This document shows positions 19,102-27,399 of a DNA stretch of 64,000 bases, piece by piece. This DNA comes from CALFER01 sp964472395 (lineage in GTDB: Bacteria > CSSED10-310 > CALFER01): positions 5,234 to 69,233 of the forward strand of contig CAYYMM010000009.1 in assembly GCA_964472395.1 (NCBI GenBank), read 5' to 3'. The translations under genes and the position numbers were made by a program. The notes under the pieces were generated by a model that searched no databases, had not been told where the DNA came from, and saw only the letters and a list, made by a program, of their open reading frames with translations. Positions within the stretch are counted from its first letter, which is position 1; each line of letters opens with the position of its first letter.

Positions 19102-19764
19102 TCACTGATCGGAATGATCTGTTAAATGATGATCTTCCGTCGGTGTTTCAATCATTTCGAGGGTACTCGTTGTGGAAAATGGCAGTTCAGGCGACTCTGT
19201 TCGCGAAAGAACCTCTTCAAACTCATGGATGTCCGGCAGGGATTTGAGATCTTTCAGGCCGAACTGGATCAGGAAACGCGAGGTTGTTCCATAGAGCATC
19301 GGATTCCCAGGTCCGCGTTTTCTCCCCAGAATTGTAATCAGATCCTTCTCAATCAAACTTTTCAATGGTCCGGCTACATCCACTCCCCGAATCTGTTCAA
19401 TTTCGGGCGCGGTTACGGGTTGCCGGTAAGCGACGATCGCCAACGTTTCACACGCGGCACGACTCAGCCTGGATTTGCATCGTATCGTTCGGATCTTGCG
19501 GATGTAAGCAGCATGCTCCGGGCGACTCGCCAGCTGGTACCCAGATGCAACCTCGATGATCTGTAATCCACGATGCGACCGGTTGTACTCAATGATGAAC
19601 TGCTCAAACAGGTCCTCGAATCGCTCCGGTTCCAGTTCATCGGTGAACGCGAGACGCAGGGCATCGCGTTGCACGGGCTCACCTGAAGCGAACAACAGGC
19701 ATTCGCAGATATGTCCGAATCGCTCAAAATCCATCATCTGCATGTCTCTATTGTCACATCCCAT
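19102..19764 (-). CDS. scpB: Segregation and condensation protein B
   Basis: Kleisin-partner subunit of the SMC-ScpAB condensin-like complex that compacts and segregates chromosomes. The 220-aa protein has the two winged-helix domains of the family: CECLLFASGEPVQRDAL at the N-terminus, then ETLAIVAYRQPVTAPEIEQIRGVD and GNPMLYGTT. The acidic C-terminal tail is variable. It overlaps scpA by 11 nt and lies just upstream of rluB, a common bacterial order. Confidence 0.95.
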   Translation of the reverse strand: MGCDNRDMQMMDFERFGHICECLLFASGEPVQRDALRLAFTDELEPERFEDLFEQFIIEYNRSHRGLQIIEVASGYQLASRPEHAAYIRKIRTIRCKSRLSRAACETLAIVAYRQPVTAPEIEQIRGVDVAGPLKSLIEKDLITILGRKRGPGNPMLYGTTSRFLIQFGLKDLKSLPDIHEFEEVLSRTESPELPFSTTSTLEMIETPTEDHHLTDHSDQ

Positions 19765-20500
19765 CCCTTACCGGAGCAATGAGGATTTCCGCCCAAAGAT
19801 GGCGCTGACGCAACGTGATCAAATGTATTTTTACCAGTTCGAGGATCGCCAGGAAAGAGACGATCACTTCCTGACGACTGCCGCATCGCTTGAAATATTC
19901 GGAAAACAATGTCGGTCCCTGCTCACCCAGAAATGTCAGCAGATCAGACATCTTCTCGCGTATCGACATCACCCCGGGAATGACGACATGCACAGGGGCA
20001 CTCGAGTGCTTTTCGATGACATCCCTGAGCGCTTTGAGCAGATCGAGCAACGTGGCTTCCAGGATCCACTCTCGATCAAGATCATCCATCTCCGCGACCG
20101 GATGTTCATAAACGAGCGATTGAAGTTCGTATCGATTCTGTAGATAACTGCCGGCGTTACGAAACAATTGGTATTCCTGCAACTGCCGGGTCAACTCCTC
20201 CCTCGGATCGTTCTCTTCCATATTCACGTCTTCCGGATCAACAGGCAGCAGCATTCTCGATTTGATCAACATCAGGGTTGCGGCCATCACAAGATATTCA
20301 CCCGCCACAGTTAAATCCAGATCCCTCATCAGTTCCAAAGTTTCCAGATATTGAGACGTTATGGTCGAAATCGGTATGTCACTGATGTCGATTTTCTGAT
20401 CCTGAATCAGATGCAGCAGTAAATCCAGCGGACCCTCAAACAATGAGAGTGTCACGCGAGGTGTCTCTTTGGAAGATCCGATAGGATCGCCGACGATCAT
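19754..20500 (-). CDS. scpA: Segregation and condensation protein A (kleisin)
   Basis: A 248-aa kleisin bridging SMC heads and binding ScpB. The N-terminus FEGPLDLLLHLIQDQKIDISDIPI is the family signature. A central acidic region and a C-terminal winged helix (VIVSFLAILELVKIHLITLRQ) follow. The start overlaps the M50 protease stop (ATGA), giving the coupled string M50 protease-scpA-scpB-rluB-merR. Confidence 0.95.
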   Translation of the reverse strand: MIVGDPIGSSKETPRVTLSLFEGPLDLLLHLIQDQKIDISDIPISTITSQYLETLELMRDLDLTVAGEYLVMAATLMLIKSRMLLPVDPEDVNMEENDPREELTRQLQEYQLFRNAGSYLQNRYELQSLVYEHPVAEMDDLDREWILEATLLDLLKALRDVIEKHSSAPVHVVIPGVMSIREKMSDLLTFLGEQGPTLFSEYFKRCGSRQEVIVSFLAILELVKIHLITLRQRHLWAEILIAPVRDGM

Positions 20501-21156
20501 CGATAGCCACTAATGAACGAGAAAATCGTGAGCAGAACAGACCCGATCGGACGGAGATACACGGTCCCGAGGATGTTTGAAAAAACGAGTGCGAACAGGA
20601 TCACGAATCCGTATTGCTCTAAAAATCGGTATTTAGAGGCATGTCGATCCGGAAGAAAGTAAGCGAGAATGCCGGATCCATCCAGCGGTGGCACCGGAAT
20701 CAGATTAAATAGCGCAAGCAAAACATTGATGTGAATCAGGAGTTGCAGAACAGCCATGAAGTAAGCAAAGAAACCAGTCGGCACAGGTGTAATGGTGCTG
20801 ATCAATCTGATGAGGATGGACGCGACGAGTGCTAGCAACAGATTCGAGAGAGGACCTGCCGCGGATATGATCGCACTGTCCCGTCGAGGGTGGCGTAGGT
20901 TGTAAAGATTGACTGGGACTGGTTTGGCCCATCCAAAAGCACCCATGCCTGATAGAGACAGCATCAGGGGAAGCAGTATTGTTCCGAACAGATCGATATG
21001 GACAAGAGGATTTAATGTCAGACGACCGAGATGCCTCGCGGTCGAGTCGCCGAGATAATCAGCGGAGGCCGCATGCGCAGCTTCATGCACACTCAAAGAT
21101 GCAAGAACCGCAATGAAACTCACGATCATGTTGGGTAAAAGCTCGGAATATGCCAT
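20497..21156 (-). CDS. Site-2-protease-type M50 membrane metalloprotease
   Basis: A 219-aa polytopic membrane protein of the minimal S2P group that commonly precedes scpA. The zinc motif is H24-E25-x-x-H28 (HEAAH). The third ligand sits in NLIPVPPLDGS, and GPLSNLLLA is the conserved NPAG-like segment. There is no PDZ domain, unlike the RseP homologue at 35504-36820. The substrate is unknown. GGGAG precedes the ATG. Confidence 0.9.
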   Translation of the reverse strand: MAYSELLPNMIVSFIAVLASLSVHEAAHAASADYLGDSTARHLGRLTLNPLVHIDLFGTILLPLMLSLSGMGAFGWAKPVPVNLYNLRHPRRDSAIISAAGPLSNLLLALVASILIRLISTITPVPTGFFAYFMAVLQLLIHINVLLALFNLIPVPPLDGSGILAYFLPDRHASKYRFLEQYGFVILFALVFSNILGTVYLRPIGSVLLTIFSFISGYR

Positions 21157-21219
21157 CGGTCACTCCCAGATCATCATACGGGAATCATCGGTTTGTTACC
21201 AGCACGGCCCGGAGGCTCC

Positions 21220-22191
21220 TTATCGAGCGCTGGTGCGCTTCCGGGGGCGTCTCCCTCGGGGGTGATGTTCGACGACGATCCGTCTGAGTGTCTCTTTTGC
21301 AATATGCGTGTAAATTTCGGTCGTCGAGATCGAGGCATGTCCGAGCATCTCCTGGACCGCCCTGAGATCAGCTCCATTGGCGACAAGATGAGTCGCAAAA
21401 CTGTGACGAAGGACGTGCGGCGAGATGTTCACGGGTGCGCCAGATAATATCGCCGCCCGCTTCACGATCGCCCAGATTGAAACACGAGAAAGCTTCGATC
21501 CGCTACGGTTCAGAAAGATATAAGGGCTGGTGCATCCCTGTTTGAGAAATGAGCCACGTGCTTCCTGCAAATATTTCAGAATTGCTCGGATCGCGGATCG
21601 ACCAATTGGTACCAGGCGCTCTTTGTTCCCTTTCCCAATAGTTCTGACAAATCCATGATCGAGATTGATGTTTCCTAGGGTCAGGCTGGACAATTCAGAG
21701 ACCCGGAGGCCGGTTGCATACAGCGTTTCCAGAATTGCCCGGTCTCGCAACCCCTCCCTACTGGATTGCTCCGGAGCTTTCAGAAGCGTATCAATCCACC
21801 CCAGAGGGATGACCTTCGGCAATCGCTTTGCTCGAAAATGAACAGATATCTTTTCAGTCGGATCTTCTTGCATGCAACGTTCATCTTTCATCACTGCACA
21901 AAACGAACGGAGCGCGGTCAGTTTGCGTGCCAGTGACCTTTGCGACAGTCCGCGTGATTGAAGTAATGACAGAAAACTCGCGATATCCTGTTCAGAAATG
22001 GAATCGTGTAATCGGCCAGATTCTCCGAGAAACACGAGGAAAGACTCGACGTCATAGCGGTATGCGGACAGGCTGTTCTTGGAAAGTCCACGCTCAACCA
22101 TGAGATGCGTGCAATACAACTGGAGTCGCGATCCCCAAGGCTCACGAATCTGAGGCGGTTGCGCGCTTCTTCGCGGAGAGGGAGGTGACAA
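21220..22191 (-). CDS. xerD: Tyrosine recombinase XerD-like
   Basis: Site-specific recombinase resolving chromosome dimers. The 323-aa protein has an N-terminal SAM-like core-binding domain (VERGLSKNSLSAYRYDV) and a catalytic domain. Catalytic residues are visible: Arg in TGLRVSEL, Lys in IGKGNKE, His-x-x-Arg in HVLRHSFATH, His in GHASISTTEIYTH and its nucleophile Tyr. The only in-frame upstream start is TTG at 22191, with no clear ribosome-binding site. The C-terminal tail is short and basic. XerC versus XerD is not certain. It lies among housekeeping genes with no phage features, so it is not a mobile integrase. Confidence 0.88.
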   Translation of the reverse strand: MSPPSPRRSAQPPQIREPWGSRLQLYCTHLMVERGLSKNSLSAYRYDVESFLVFLGESGRLHDSISEQDIASFLSLLQSRGLSQRSLARKLTALRSFCAVMKDERCMQEDPTEKISVHFRAKRLPKVIPLGWIDTLLKAPEQSSREGLRDRAILETLYATGLRVSELSSLTLGNINLDHGFVRTIGKGNKERLVPIGRSAIRAILKYLQEARGSFLKQGCTSPYIFLNRSGSKLSRVSIWAIVKRAAILSGAPVNISPHVLRHSFATHLVANGADLRAVQEMLGHASISTTEIYTHIAKETLRRIVVEHHPRGRRPRKRTSAR

Positions 22192-22197
22192 TCGAAT

Positions 22198-23052
22198 CTA
22201 CTTCGATTTTGATCCGTCGTTCTTGTTCAGAAACGGAAAGGGATTGACCTGCATTTTGACGGGTTCGCCGATAATCTGCGATGTTGCTCCAGACGTCCCG
22301 AAATCTTTCAATACCATCGAATTCTCAAAGACGATCGGCGGTTTGGGCGCTTGATCCGGTTTAAGTTTGTCAACCTGGCTTGTTTTGCTGCTGTGTGTGA
22401 CCTTGATCATCCCGCCGAAAGGAACCGATTTGCTGATGTAAAACTCGGTCCCGGATTCTGTAGTATCTTCAAGGTTCAGGAATCCGAGATTTACGGAGGA
22501 GGTGAAAGAGCGGGAGTATTTTTTCCCTGCACCGACCAAATCCTGATTACCGATCTTCAGAGTGAGAGGTTCGAGATCGGTCACGGTCGGTTGGGTCACG
22601 TCCTTTGCATTGCCAAACCTTTTCGACTGAAGACTTTCCACAAAAGAGGGTGCGAAACGTTTGAGATGTTCAGGCGGAACTTCTTCTGGAGCTTTGGAAT
22701 TTTCCTGAATAATGATCCGTTTAACATCGTCCCAAAAGGTGAAACTTTTCATCGGATCGAATGCTGCGGATTCTGTCGCAAGGAACTTGGTGATCTTCAC
22801 TCCATCAGAGGTGTCTTCTCGGATTTCCAGCCAGTGGTAGGGTTTCCCATCCACCATTTCCTTACCGACAGCCGAAACCTTCAACGTGCCTTTGGTCTCT
22901 TTTCCGTCAGCTGCCTTCTTCGTTTGTTCAAACAGAGCCCAGGCTCCGTCCGTCCATAAACCCGCATCCGGTACACTTGAACTGCCGCAGGCCCAAAAAG
23001 AACATACGACGAGCAAAACGACCACGCATTTAGCTGCGATAAACCGATCCAT
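22198..23052 (-). CDS. Hypothetical lipoprotein
   Basis: A 284-aa exported protein. Residues 1-22 form a signal peptide with hydrophobic core VVVLLVVCSF ending in the lipobox-like FWAC, followed by GSSS, so lipidation at Cys22 is likely. The mature part has a beta-rich pattern with repeated Lys/Thr strands (WTDGAWALFEQTKKAADG). I recognise no family. The start has AGGAGG at about 5 nt. It sits between rpsT and xerD and ends 6 nt before the xerD start. Confidence 0.75.
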   Translation of the reverse strand: MDRFIAAKCVVVLLVVCSFWACGSSSVPDAGLWTDGAWALFEQTKKAADGKETKGTLKVSAVGKEMVDGKPYHWLEIREDTSDGVKITKFLATESAAFDPMKSFTFWDDVKRIIIQENSKAPEEVPPEHLKRFAPSFVESLQSKRFGNAKDVTQPTVTDLEPLTLKIGNQDLVGAGKKYSRSFTSSVNLGFLNLEDTTESGTEFYISKSVPFGGMIKVTHSSKTSQVDKLKPDQAPKPPIVFENSMVLKDFGTSGATSQIIGEPVKMQVNPFPFLNKNDGSKSK

Positions 23053-23113
23053 TATTGCCTCCTGATCGATCGAATTCAGATTCGATGGCAGATGACGTCA
23101 ATTCGGATCAAGA

Positions 23114-23395
23114 TTAACGCTGCTCGGACTTATTCGCAAGAATGAAAATGCGCCGATTCAGGCGGGACTTGGTGCGTGCTGCCGCATTTTTGTGGATGAT
23201 TCGCCGACTGCTCATGCGATCCACGACCGGTACCATCTCCCGGTAAGCTTCACGTGCTTTTTCGAGATCTCCGGCGTCCAGTGCCATGCGGACGGCTTTG
23301 ATTGCGGTACGGACGCGCGACCGGTAGGCCTTGTTGCGCTGGTTCCGAACGATGTTCTGACGATTTCGTTTCAGTGCTGATTTATGATGAGCCAT
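23114..23395 (-). CDS. rpsT: 30S ribosomal protein S20
   Basis: Binds 16S rRNA in the body of the small subunit. The 93-aa protein begins MAHHKSALKRNRQN, has the basic helices and ends RRIHKNAAARTKSRLNRRI-like (here RRIIHKNAAARTKSRLN). The frame is open 11 codons further up, but the family N-terminus fixes the start at 23395, with GGAGG about 10 nt upstream. Confidence 0.97.
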   Translation of the reverse strand: MAHHKSALKRNRQNIVRNQRNKAYRSRVRTAIKAVRMALDAGDLEKAREAYREMVPVVDRMSSRRIIHKNAAARTKSRLNRRIFILANKSEQR

Positions 23396-23465
23396 TCGTT
23401 GTAAACCTCCAAGCAAAATGACCGTCAAAGTCTATGTATCCAGTTCTCGGATGTCAAGATCGAAA

Positions 23466-23990
23466 TCAACGGAAAGCGGGTCGACGTTTTCTCAGAACGT
23501 CGAACAGGACGATGCCGCATGCGATCGAAACATTCAGCGATCCTTTGTATCCAAACATCGGGATGTCGATAGCACCATCGCACTCGCACAGGACTGTATC
23601 GGAAATTCCTTCAATTTCATACCCAAAGATGAACGCAACCTTCTCCGGATACATCTGATCCCAAAAGCACACGCTCTCATCCGTCTGTTCAACAGCCAAT
23701 ATCTGATAACCTTGTGATCTGAGAACTCTGATCGGCTCAATCGCCTCTCGGCAGTATACCCAGGGCACGGCCGCCTGGGCTCCGAGTGCGGTTTTAGCGA
23801 TTTCAGGCTCCGGAGGGTGTCCCGTAATCCCGCACAGAAAGAGCTTCTCTACACAGGCCGCATCTGCTGTGCGAAAAACGCTTCCAACATTATGTAGACT
23901 CCGAATGTTGTCCAGGATGACGCAGACCGAATGACGCGGTACCGAGAGAACGCTTTCAACCGAATGGCACTTGGCGAGAATCTTTTTCAT
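23466..23990 (-). CDS. SpoU/TrmH-family RNA 2'-O-methyltransferase
   Basis: A 174-aa SPOUT-fold methyltransferase without an extra RNA-binding domain. All three family motifs are visible: NIRSLHNVGSVFRTAD (motif 1, with its Arg), FGYEIEGIS (motif 2) and SLNVSIACGIVLFD (motif 3, knot). The target could be tRNA (Gm18/Cm34-like) or rRNA and cannot be told from sequence alone. The ATG at 23990 overlaps the dapL stop as TGATG, so the two are coupled. Confidence 0.9.
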   Translation of the reverse strand: MKKILAKCHSVESVLSVPRHSVCVILDNIRSLHNVGSVFRTADAACVEKLFLCGITGHPPEPEIAKTALGAQAAVPWVYCREAIEPIRVLRSQGYQILAVEQTDESVCFWDQMYPEKVAFIFGYEIEGISDTVLCECDGAIDIPMFGYKGSLNVSIACGIVLFDVLRKRRPAFR

Positions 23991-25171
23991 CACACAGGTT
24001 TGAACAGGTTCAGTTTTCTGAGGCGAGATATCGCCTCGACAATTGAAACCTCGGGCTGAAAAATGGTGGCGCGAAGAAATCCCTCGCCACCTGGGCCAAA
24101 TCCTGCGCCGGGAGTCACGAGCACTCGCGCTTCCTTAAGAAGGATTTCGGTCGCTCGACGGGAATCCGGGATCGGACTTCGAAACCAAGTATAGGGGGTG
24201 TTAGCAAGACCAGACGGAGAGAGATCAAGCGACGCCAGTCCCTGTTCCAGTAACTCAGCCCGTCTGCCATACACCTCCATGTTCGCTCGGACGATCGGCT
24301 TGACGGCAGGATCTTTCAGCGCGGCGATTGCCCCGGCTTGATCAAATTCCGAAACGCCGGAATCTCGATTCGAACGATAGCGCCTCCATGCTGATCTCAG
24401 TTCCGAATTCCGGATGTAGACCCATCCGATTCGATCGCCTGTCATGGAGAAGGGCTTGGAAAAGCTGCCAACTTCTATCGCACATCGATCCGCCTCAGGA
24501 AGTGTGAAGATGCTGAACCCCTGAGAGGGTTTGTTCCCTGGAGTAAAATCCGCGTAGGCGATGTCATGAATAATCACCGCTTTTTTTTCAAGTGCAAACT
24601 CGATCATTTGGTGCACATACGGGCGATTCGCAATGGCCCCGGTCGGATTGTTCGGATAACAGAGGAAGATCAGTGCGATAGAGGGGTCGGCTTCGGCGGT
24701 CGGTGGTATTGGCGGGAGATATGCATTTTCTGGTGTTCCAGATAAAAAATGAATACGGATTCCTCGAAAAGTACACGAATCGCAGTACACTGGATAAGCG
24801 GGATCGAGAATCACGGCGGAATCACCAGGATTCGAGAAAACGGCGGGGAGATCAAAGAGATCTGTTTTTGCCCCGGGACCTATCAGAAAGTGTGTCGGGT
24901 CTGCTTCGATGTGAAAGCGCTCCTCATAATACTGGGCAAGCGCTTCTCTGAGTTCCATTCTGCCGTCGACACTCGGATACCCATGATACCGATTCAAATG
25001 CTCGGCAGCCATCGCTGCGCGAATCGGGAACGGTGTTTCGATATCCGGGTCGCCGATCCCCAGTGAAATGACGTCACACCGTTCCGAATCCGAAAATCCA
25101 CGCATGATATCTTCTAGTTGTTGGAACAGATAAGGACGGTTCCAACTGTCAAAACCACGATTAACACTCAT
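23990..25171 (-). CDS. dapL: LL-diaminopimelate aminotransferase (DapL-like)
   Basis: A fold-type I PLP aminotransferase of 393 aa. It carries GIGDPD near the N-terminus, CYPNNPTGA, the DIAYADFTPG segment and the PLP-lysine motif GSFSKPFSMTGDRIGW. This pattern best fits LL-diaminopimelate aminotransferase, which makes LL-DAP directly from tetrahydrodipicolinate for lysine and peptidoglycan. A related acidic or aromatic aminotransferase remains possible. The ATG at 25171 has GGAG at 7 nt. Confidence 0.8.
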   Translation of the reverse strand: MSVNRGFDSWNRPYLFQQLEDIMRGFSDSERCDVISLGIGDPDIETPFPIRAAMAAEHLNRYHGYPSVDGRMELREALAQYYEERFHIEADPTHFLIGPGAKTDLFDLPAVFSNPGDSAVILDPAYPVYCDSCTFRGIRIHFLSGTPENAYLPPIPPTAEADPSIALIFLCYPNNPTGAIANRPYVHQMIEFALEKKAVIIHDIAYADFTPGNKPSQGFSIFTLPEADRCAIEVGSFSKPFSMTGDRIGWVYIRNSELRSAWRRYRSNRDSGVSEFDQAGAIAALKDPAVKPIVRANMEVYGRRAELLEQGLASLDLSPSGLANTPYTWFRSPIPDSRRATEILLKEARVLVTPGAGFGPGGEGFLRATIFQPEVSIVEAISRLRKLNLFKPV

Positions 25172-25208
25172 GCTTGTTCTCCGGAACATCGGTCACCGAA
25201 GACTGATG

Positions 25209-26597
25209 TCATGATTTTTGTTTGTCGTACGGCTTTCCGGTCCTCTTTGCCGCTTTTTCTACCATCATCCGCGCGATTCGATCGGCCTGATCACGTATCT
25301 CAGTTTCCTCTCTGGTAACAAGCTTGCCATTCGCAACGGTTATCCTTCCATTCACGATCACTGTATCAGCACGACTCGAAGTCCCGGCCAGAATCAGACC
25401 GGCGATCGGATCACGAACACCGGCAAAATCGATCCGATCGACCCGGAACATGGCGAGATCCGCAATCCAGCCCGGTCGGATGCAACCGATCCGGTCAAAT
25501 CCGAGCAAACGAGCTCCGCCGACAGTGCCTATGTCGAATGCGTCCATGACACGCATTGCACGAGCACCCTTCATTACTCGCTGAAGAAAAAGTGCTTGCC
25601 TGAGTTCACCCAGCATATTCGATGAGTCATTCGAAGCAGATCCGTCAACTGCCAGTCCCACAGGAGCTCCCTGCGCCCTCAGCTCAACGATGGGAGCGAT
25701 GCCAGAACCCAACCGCATGTTGGAAGATGGGCAGTGAGCAACGGCCGTTCCCGTATCTGCAAACAACTGGATCTCGGATGCATTCATATGCACGCAATGA
25801 GCGAACCAGACATCACTGCCCAGCCAATCGAAACGCTTCATCAGTTCGACCGGTCTGCATCCGAAATTGCGTAAACAATACTTCTCCTCGTCGAGGGTTT
25901 CAGCCAGATGCGTGTGGAGTTTCACATGATACCGTCGCGCGAGTTCCGCAGATGATCGCATGAGATTCTCAGAAACAGAGAAGGGTGAGCATGGGGCGAG
26001 TGCGATCCGAGTCATTGCTGTTTCCGATGGATCATGGAAAGAATGAATGCACCTGAGCGAATCTTCGAGAATCACATCTTCCTTCTGAACGACCGAGCGA
26101 GGCGGCAATCCTCCGTCATCCTCGCAAACAGACATCGAGCCGCGGGTTGCAACAAACCGAATTCCGATTTCACGGGCAGCCTCGACCTGCTCTCCTATCA
26201 GATCTGTTTCCCCCTCAGGAAAAAGGTAGTGGTGATCGGTTGTAAGGGTACAGCCGGTCAGCATGAGTTCCGCACAGGCGGTCAGAGTGCTCCAGTAGAC
26301 CGCTTCCCTCGTCAACTCCTGCCACACCTTGTAATGATCAACGAGCCATTGGAAAAGACCGGAATTCTGCATCAGCGGGATGGCTCGAGTCAGAGTCTGA
26401 TAAAAATGATGATGGGTATTGACCAAACCCGGAATCGCAACACATCCACTGCCGTCGATGATCTGTCGATCACTCGGAGAAAGTCCGCGACCGACATCGT
26501 AGATATATTGGTCATCGATCGCGATATCGACCGGTCCGTCGATGGATTCTGAAGCATCACAAAGAACGGCATTGAGGTTCTTGATCAGAAGTTTCAT
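25209..26597 (-). CDS. Amidohydrolase, 8-oxoguanine deaminase-like
   Basis: A 462-aa TIM-barrel metal hydrolase of the TrzN/AtzA/guanine-deaminase branch. The metal motif is H62-x-H64 in PGLVNTHHHFYQTLTRA. Other ligands sit in KLHTHLAETL, WFAHCVHM and AVDGSASNDSSNM. The VNTHHHFYQTLTR form and length resemble 8-oxoguanine deaminases, but S-adenosylhomocysteine or other deaminase activity cannot be excluded. The start at 26597 has GGGAG upstream and excludes a 41-codon extension that lacks support. It lies 22 nt after the metallo-beta-lactamase-fold gene. Confidence 0.8.
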   Translation of the reverse strand: MKLLIKNLNAVLCDASESIDGPVDIAIDDQYIYDVGRGLSPSDRQIIDGSGCVAIPGLVNTHHHFYQTLTRAIPLMQNSGLFQWLVDHYKVWQELTREAVYWSTLTACAELMLTGCTLTTDHHYLFPEGETDLIGEQVEAAREIGIRFVATRGSMSVCEDDGGLPPRSVVQKEDVILEDSLRCIHSFHDPSETAMTRIALAPCSPFSVSENLMRSSAELARRYHVKLHTHLAETLDEEKYCLRNFGCRPVELMKRFDWLGSDVWFAHCVHMNASEIQLFADTGTAVAHCPSSNMRLGSGIAPIVELRAQGAPVGLAVDGSASNDSSNMLGELRQALFLQRVMKGARAMRVMDAFDIGTVGGARLLGFDRIGCIRPGWIADLAMFRVDRIDFAGVRDPIAGLILAGTSSRADTVIVNGRITVANGKLVTREETEIRDQADRIARMMVEKAAKRTGKPYDKQKS

Positions 26598-26619
26598 GGA
26601 GATCTCCCAATAACATCTT

Positions 26620-27399
26620 CTAAAGATCGATCGAATCCAGATCGGCCGGTGTGTGAATCGGCCCATCGAAGATGGATGCTGCCTCGTTGCGATACATATC
26701 CACAGAGCGAGTTTCATCAAGATCGAAGTGGATCAGTACCAGGTTTTTACTGGAAGACGCCCGGGCGGTTTCCGCGGCATCTCTTGCCGTGCAGTGGCCA
26801 TATTCATGTGCACGTTCCCGAAGATCATCCAGATAAGTCGATTCATGAATCAATAGATCCGCTCCACGGGCAAAATCCTGCAGAGTTCCCGTGGGGCGCG
26901 TGTCCCCTGTAATCACAACGGAATGTCCCGATAGAGGATCCTCGATCCGATACGCTCTTGATGCACGGCTGTGCTCGACGGGAGATGACCGGATGGTTGC
27001 GAAGCCGAGATCGGTGACGAGGATATCCGTTTCATGAGGGATTCGCAGTGGAATGAGGTGATAAGTGCGGATCGAGGGGTAGACATGATAGGCCCCGAGC
27101 TGCTGTTCGAGTTCCGTAAAGTCCTCAATCGGCGAGGCTAGCAACAGAGGCGCGCTCCTGCCTTCAAGGAACAGGTGAAACAGTAACTCCGGTAATCCGT
27201 AACAATGATCGATATGAAGATGCGTGATGAGGACTGCATCCAGTTGCGACATTTGGTAGCCCAGTTTCATGATCTTTCCAACTGGATTGCCGGAACAATC
27301 GATTAAAATCAATCGATCGCTGATTTCAACTAATACCGAGCAATTATCCCTTTCGGCGCTGACCTTTGCCCCCGAAGTTCCCAAAAAGCAGACTCTCAT
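26620..27399 (-). CDS. Metallo-beta-lactamase-fold hydrolase, RNase Z-like
   Basis: A 259-aa protein with the zinc motif H60-L-H62-I-D64-H65, a GDTRPTG segment (fourth motif Asp) and a late His in LIHFDLDETR. The start MRVCFLGTSGAKVS is typical of RNase Z/ElaC-type members. The tRNase Z exosite arm is not evident, so the role could be tRNA 3' processing or phosphodiesterase-type. The start overlaps the upstream DUF4388 gene stop (ATGA). Confidence 0.82.
   Translation of the reverse strand: MRVCFLGTSGAKVSAERDNCSVLVEISDRLILIDCSGNPVGKIMKLGYQMSQLDAVLITHLHIDHCYGLPELLFHLFLEGRSAPLLLASPIEDFTELEQQLGAYHVYPSIRTYHLIPLRIPHETDILVTDLGFATIRSSPVEHSRASRAYRIEDPLSGHSVVITGDTRPTGTLQDFARGADLLIHESTYLDDLRERAHEYGHCTARDAAETARASSSKNLVLIHFDLDETRSVDMYRNEAASIFDGPIHTPADLDSIDL

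Noticed and set aside
21220..22191. Tyrosine recombinase as sign of a mobile element
   Set aside because: It lies among housekeeping genes, without attachment repeats or phage genes; it fits chromosomal XerD.
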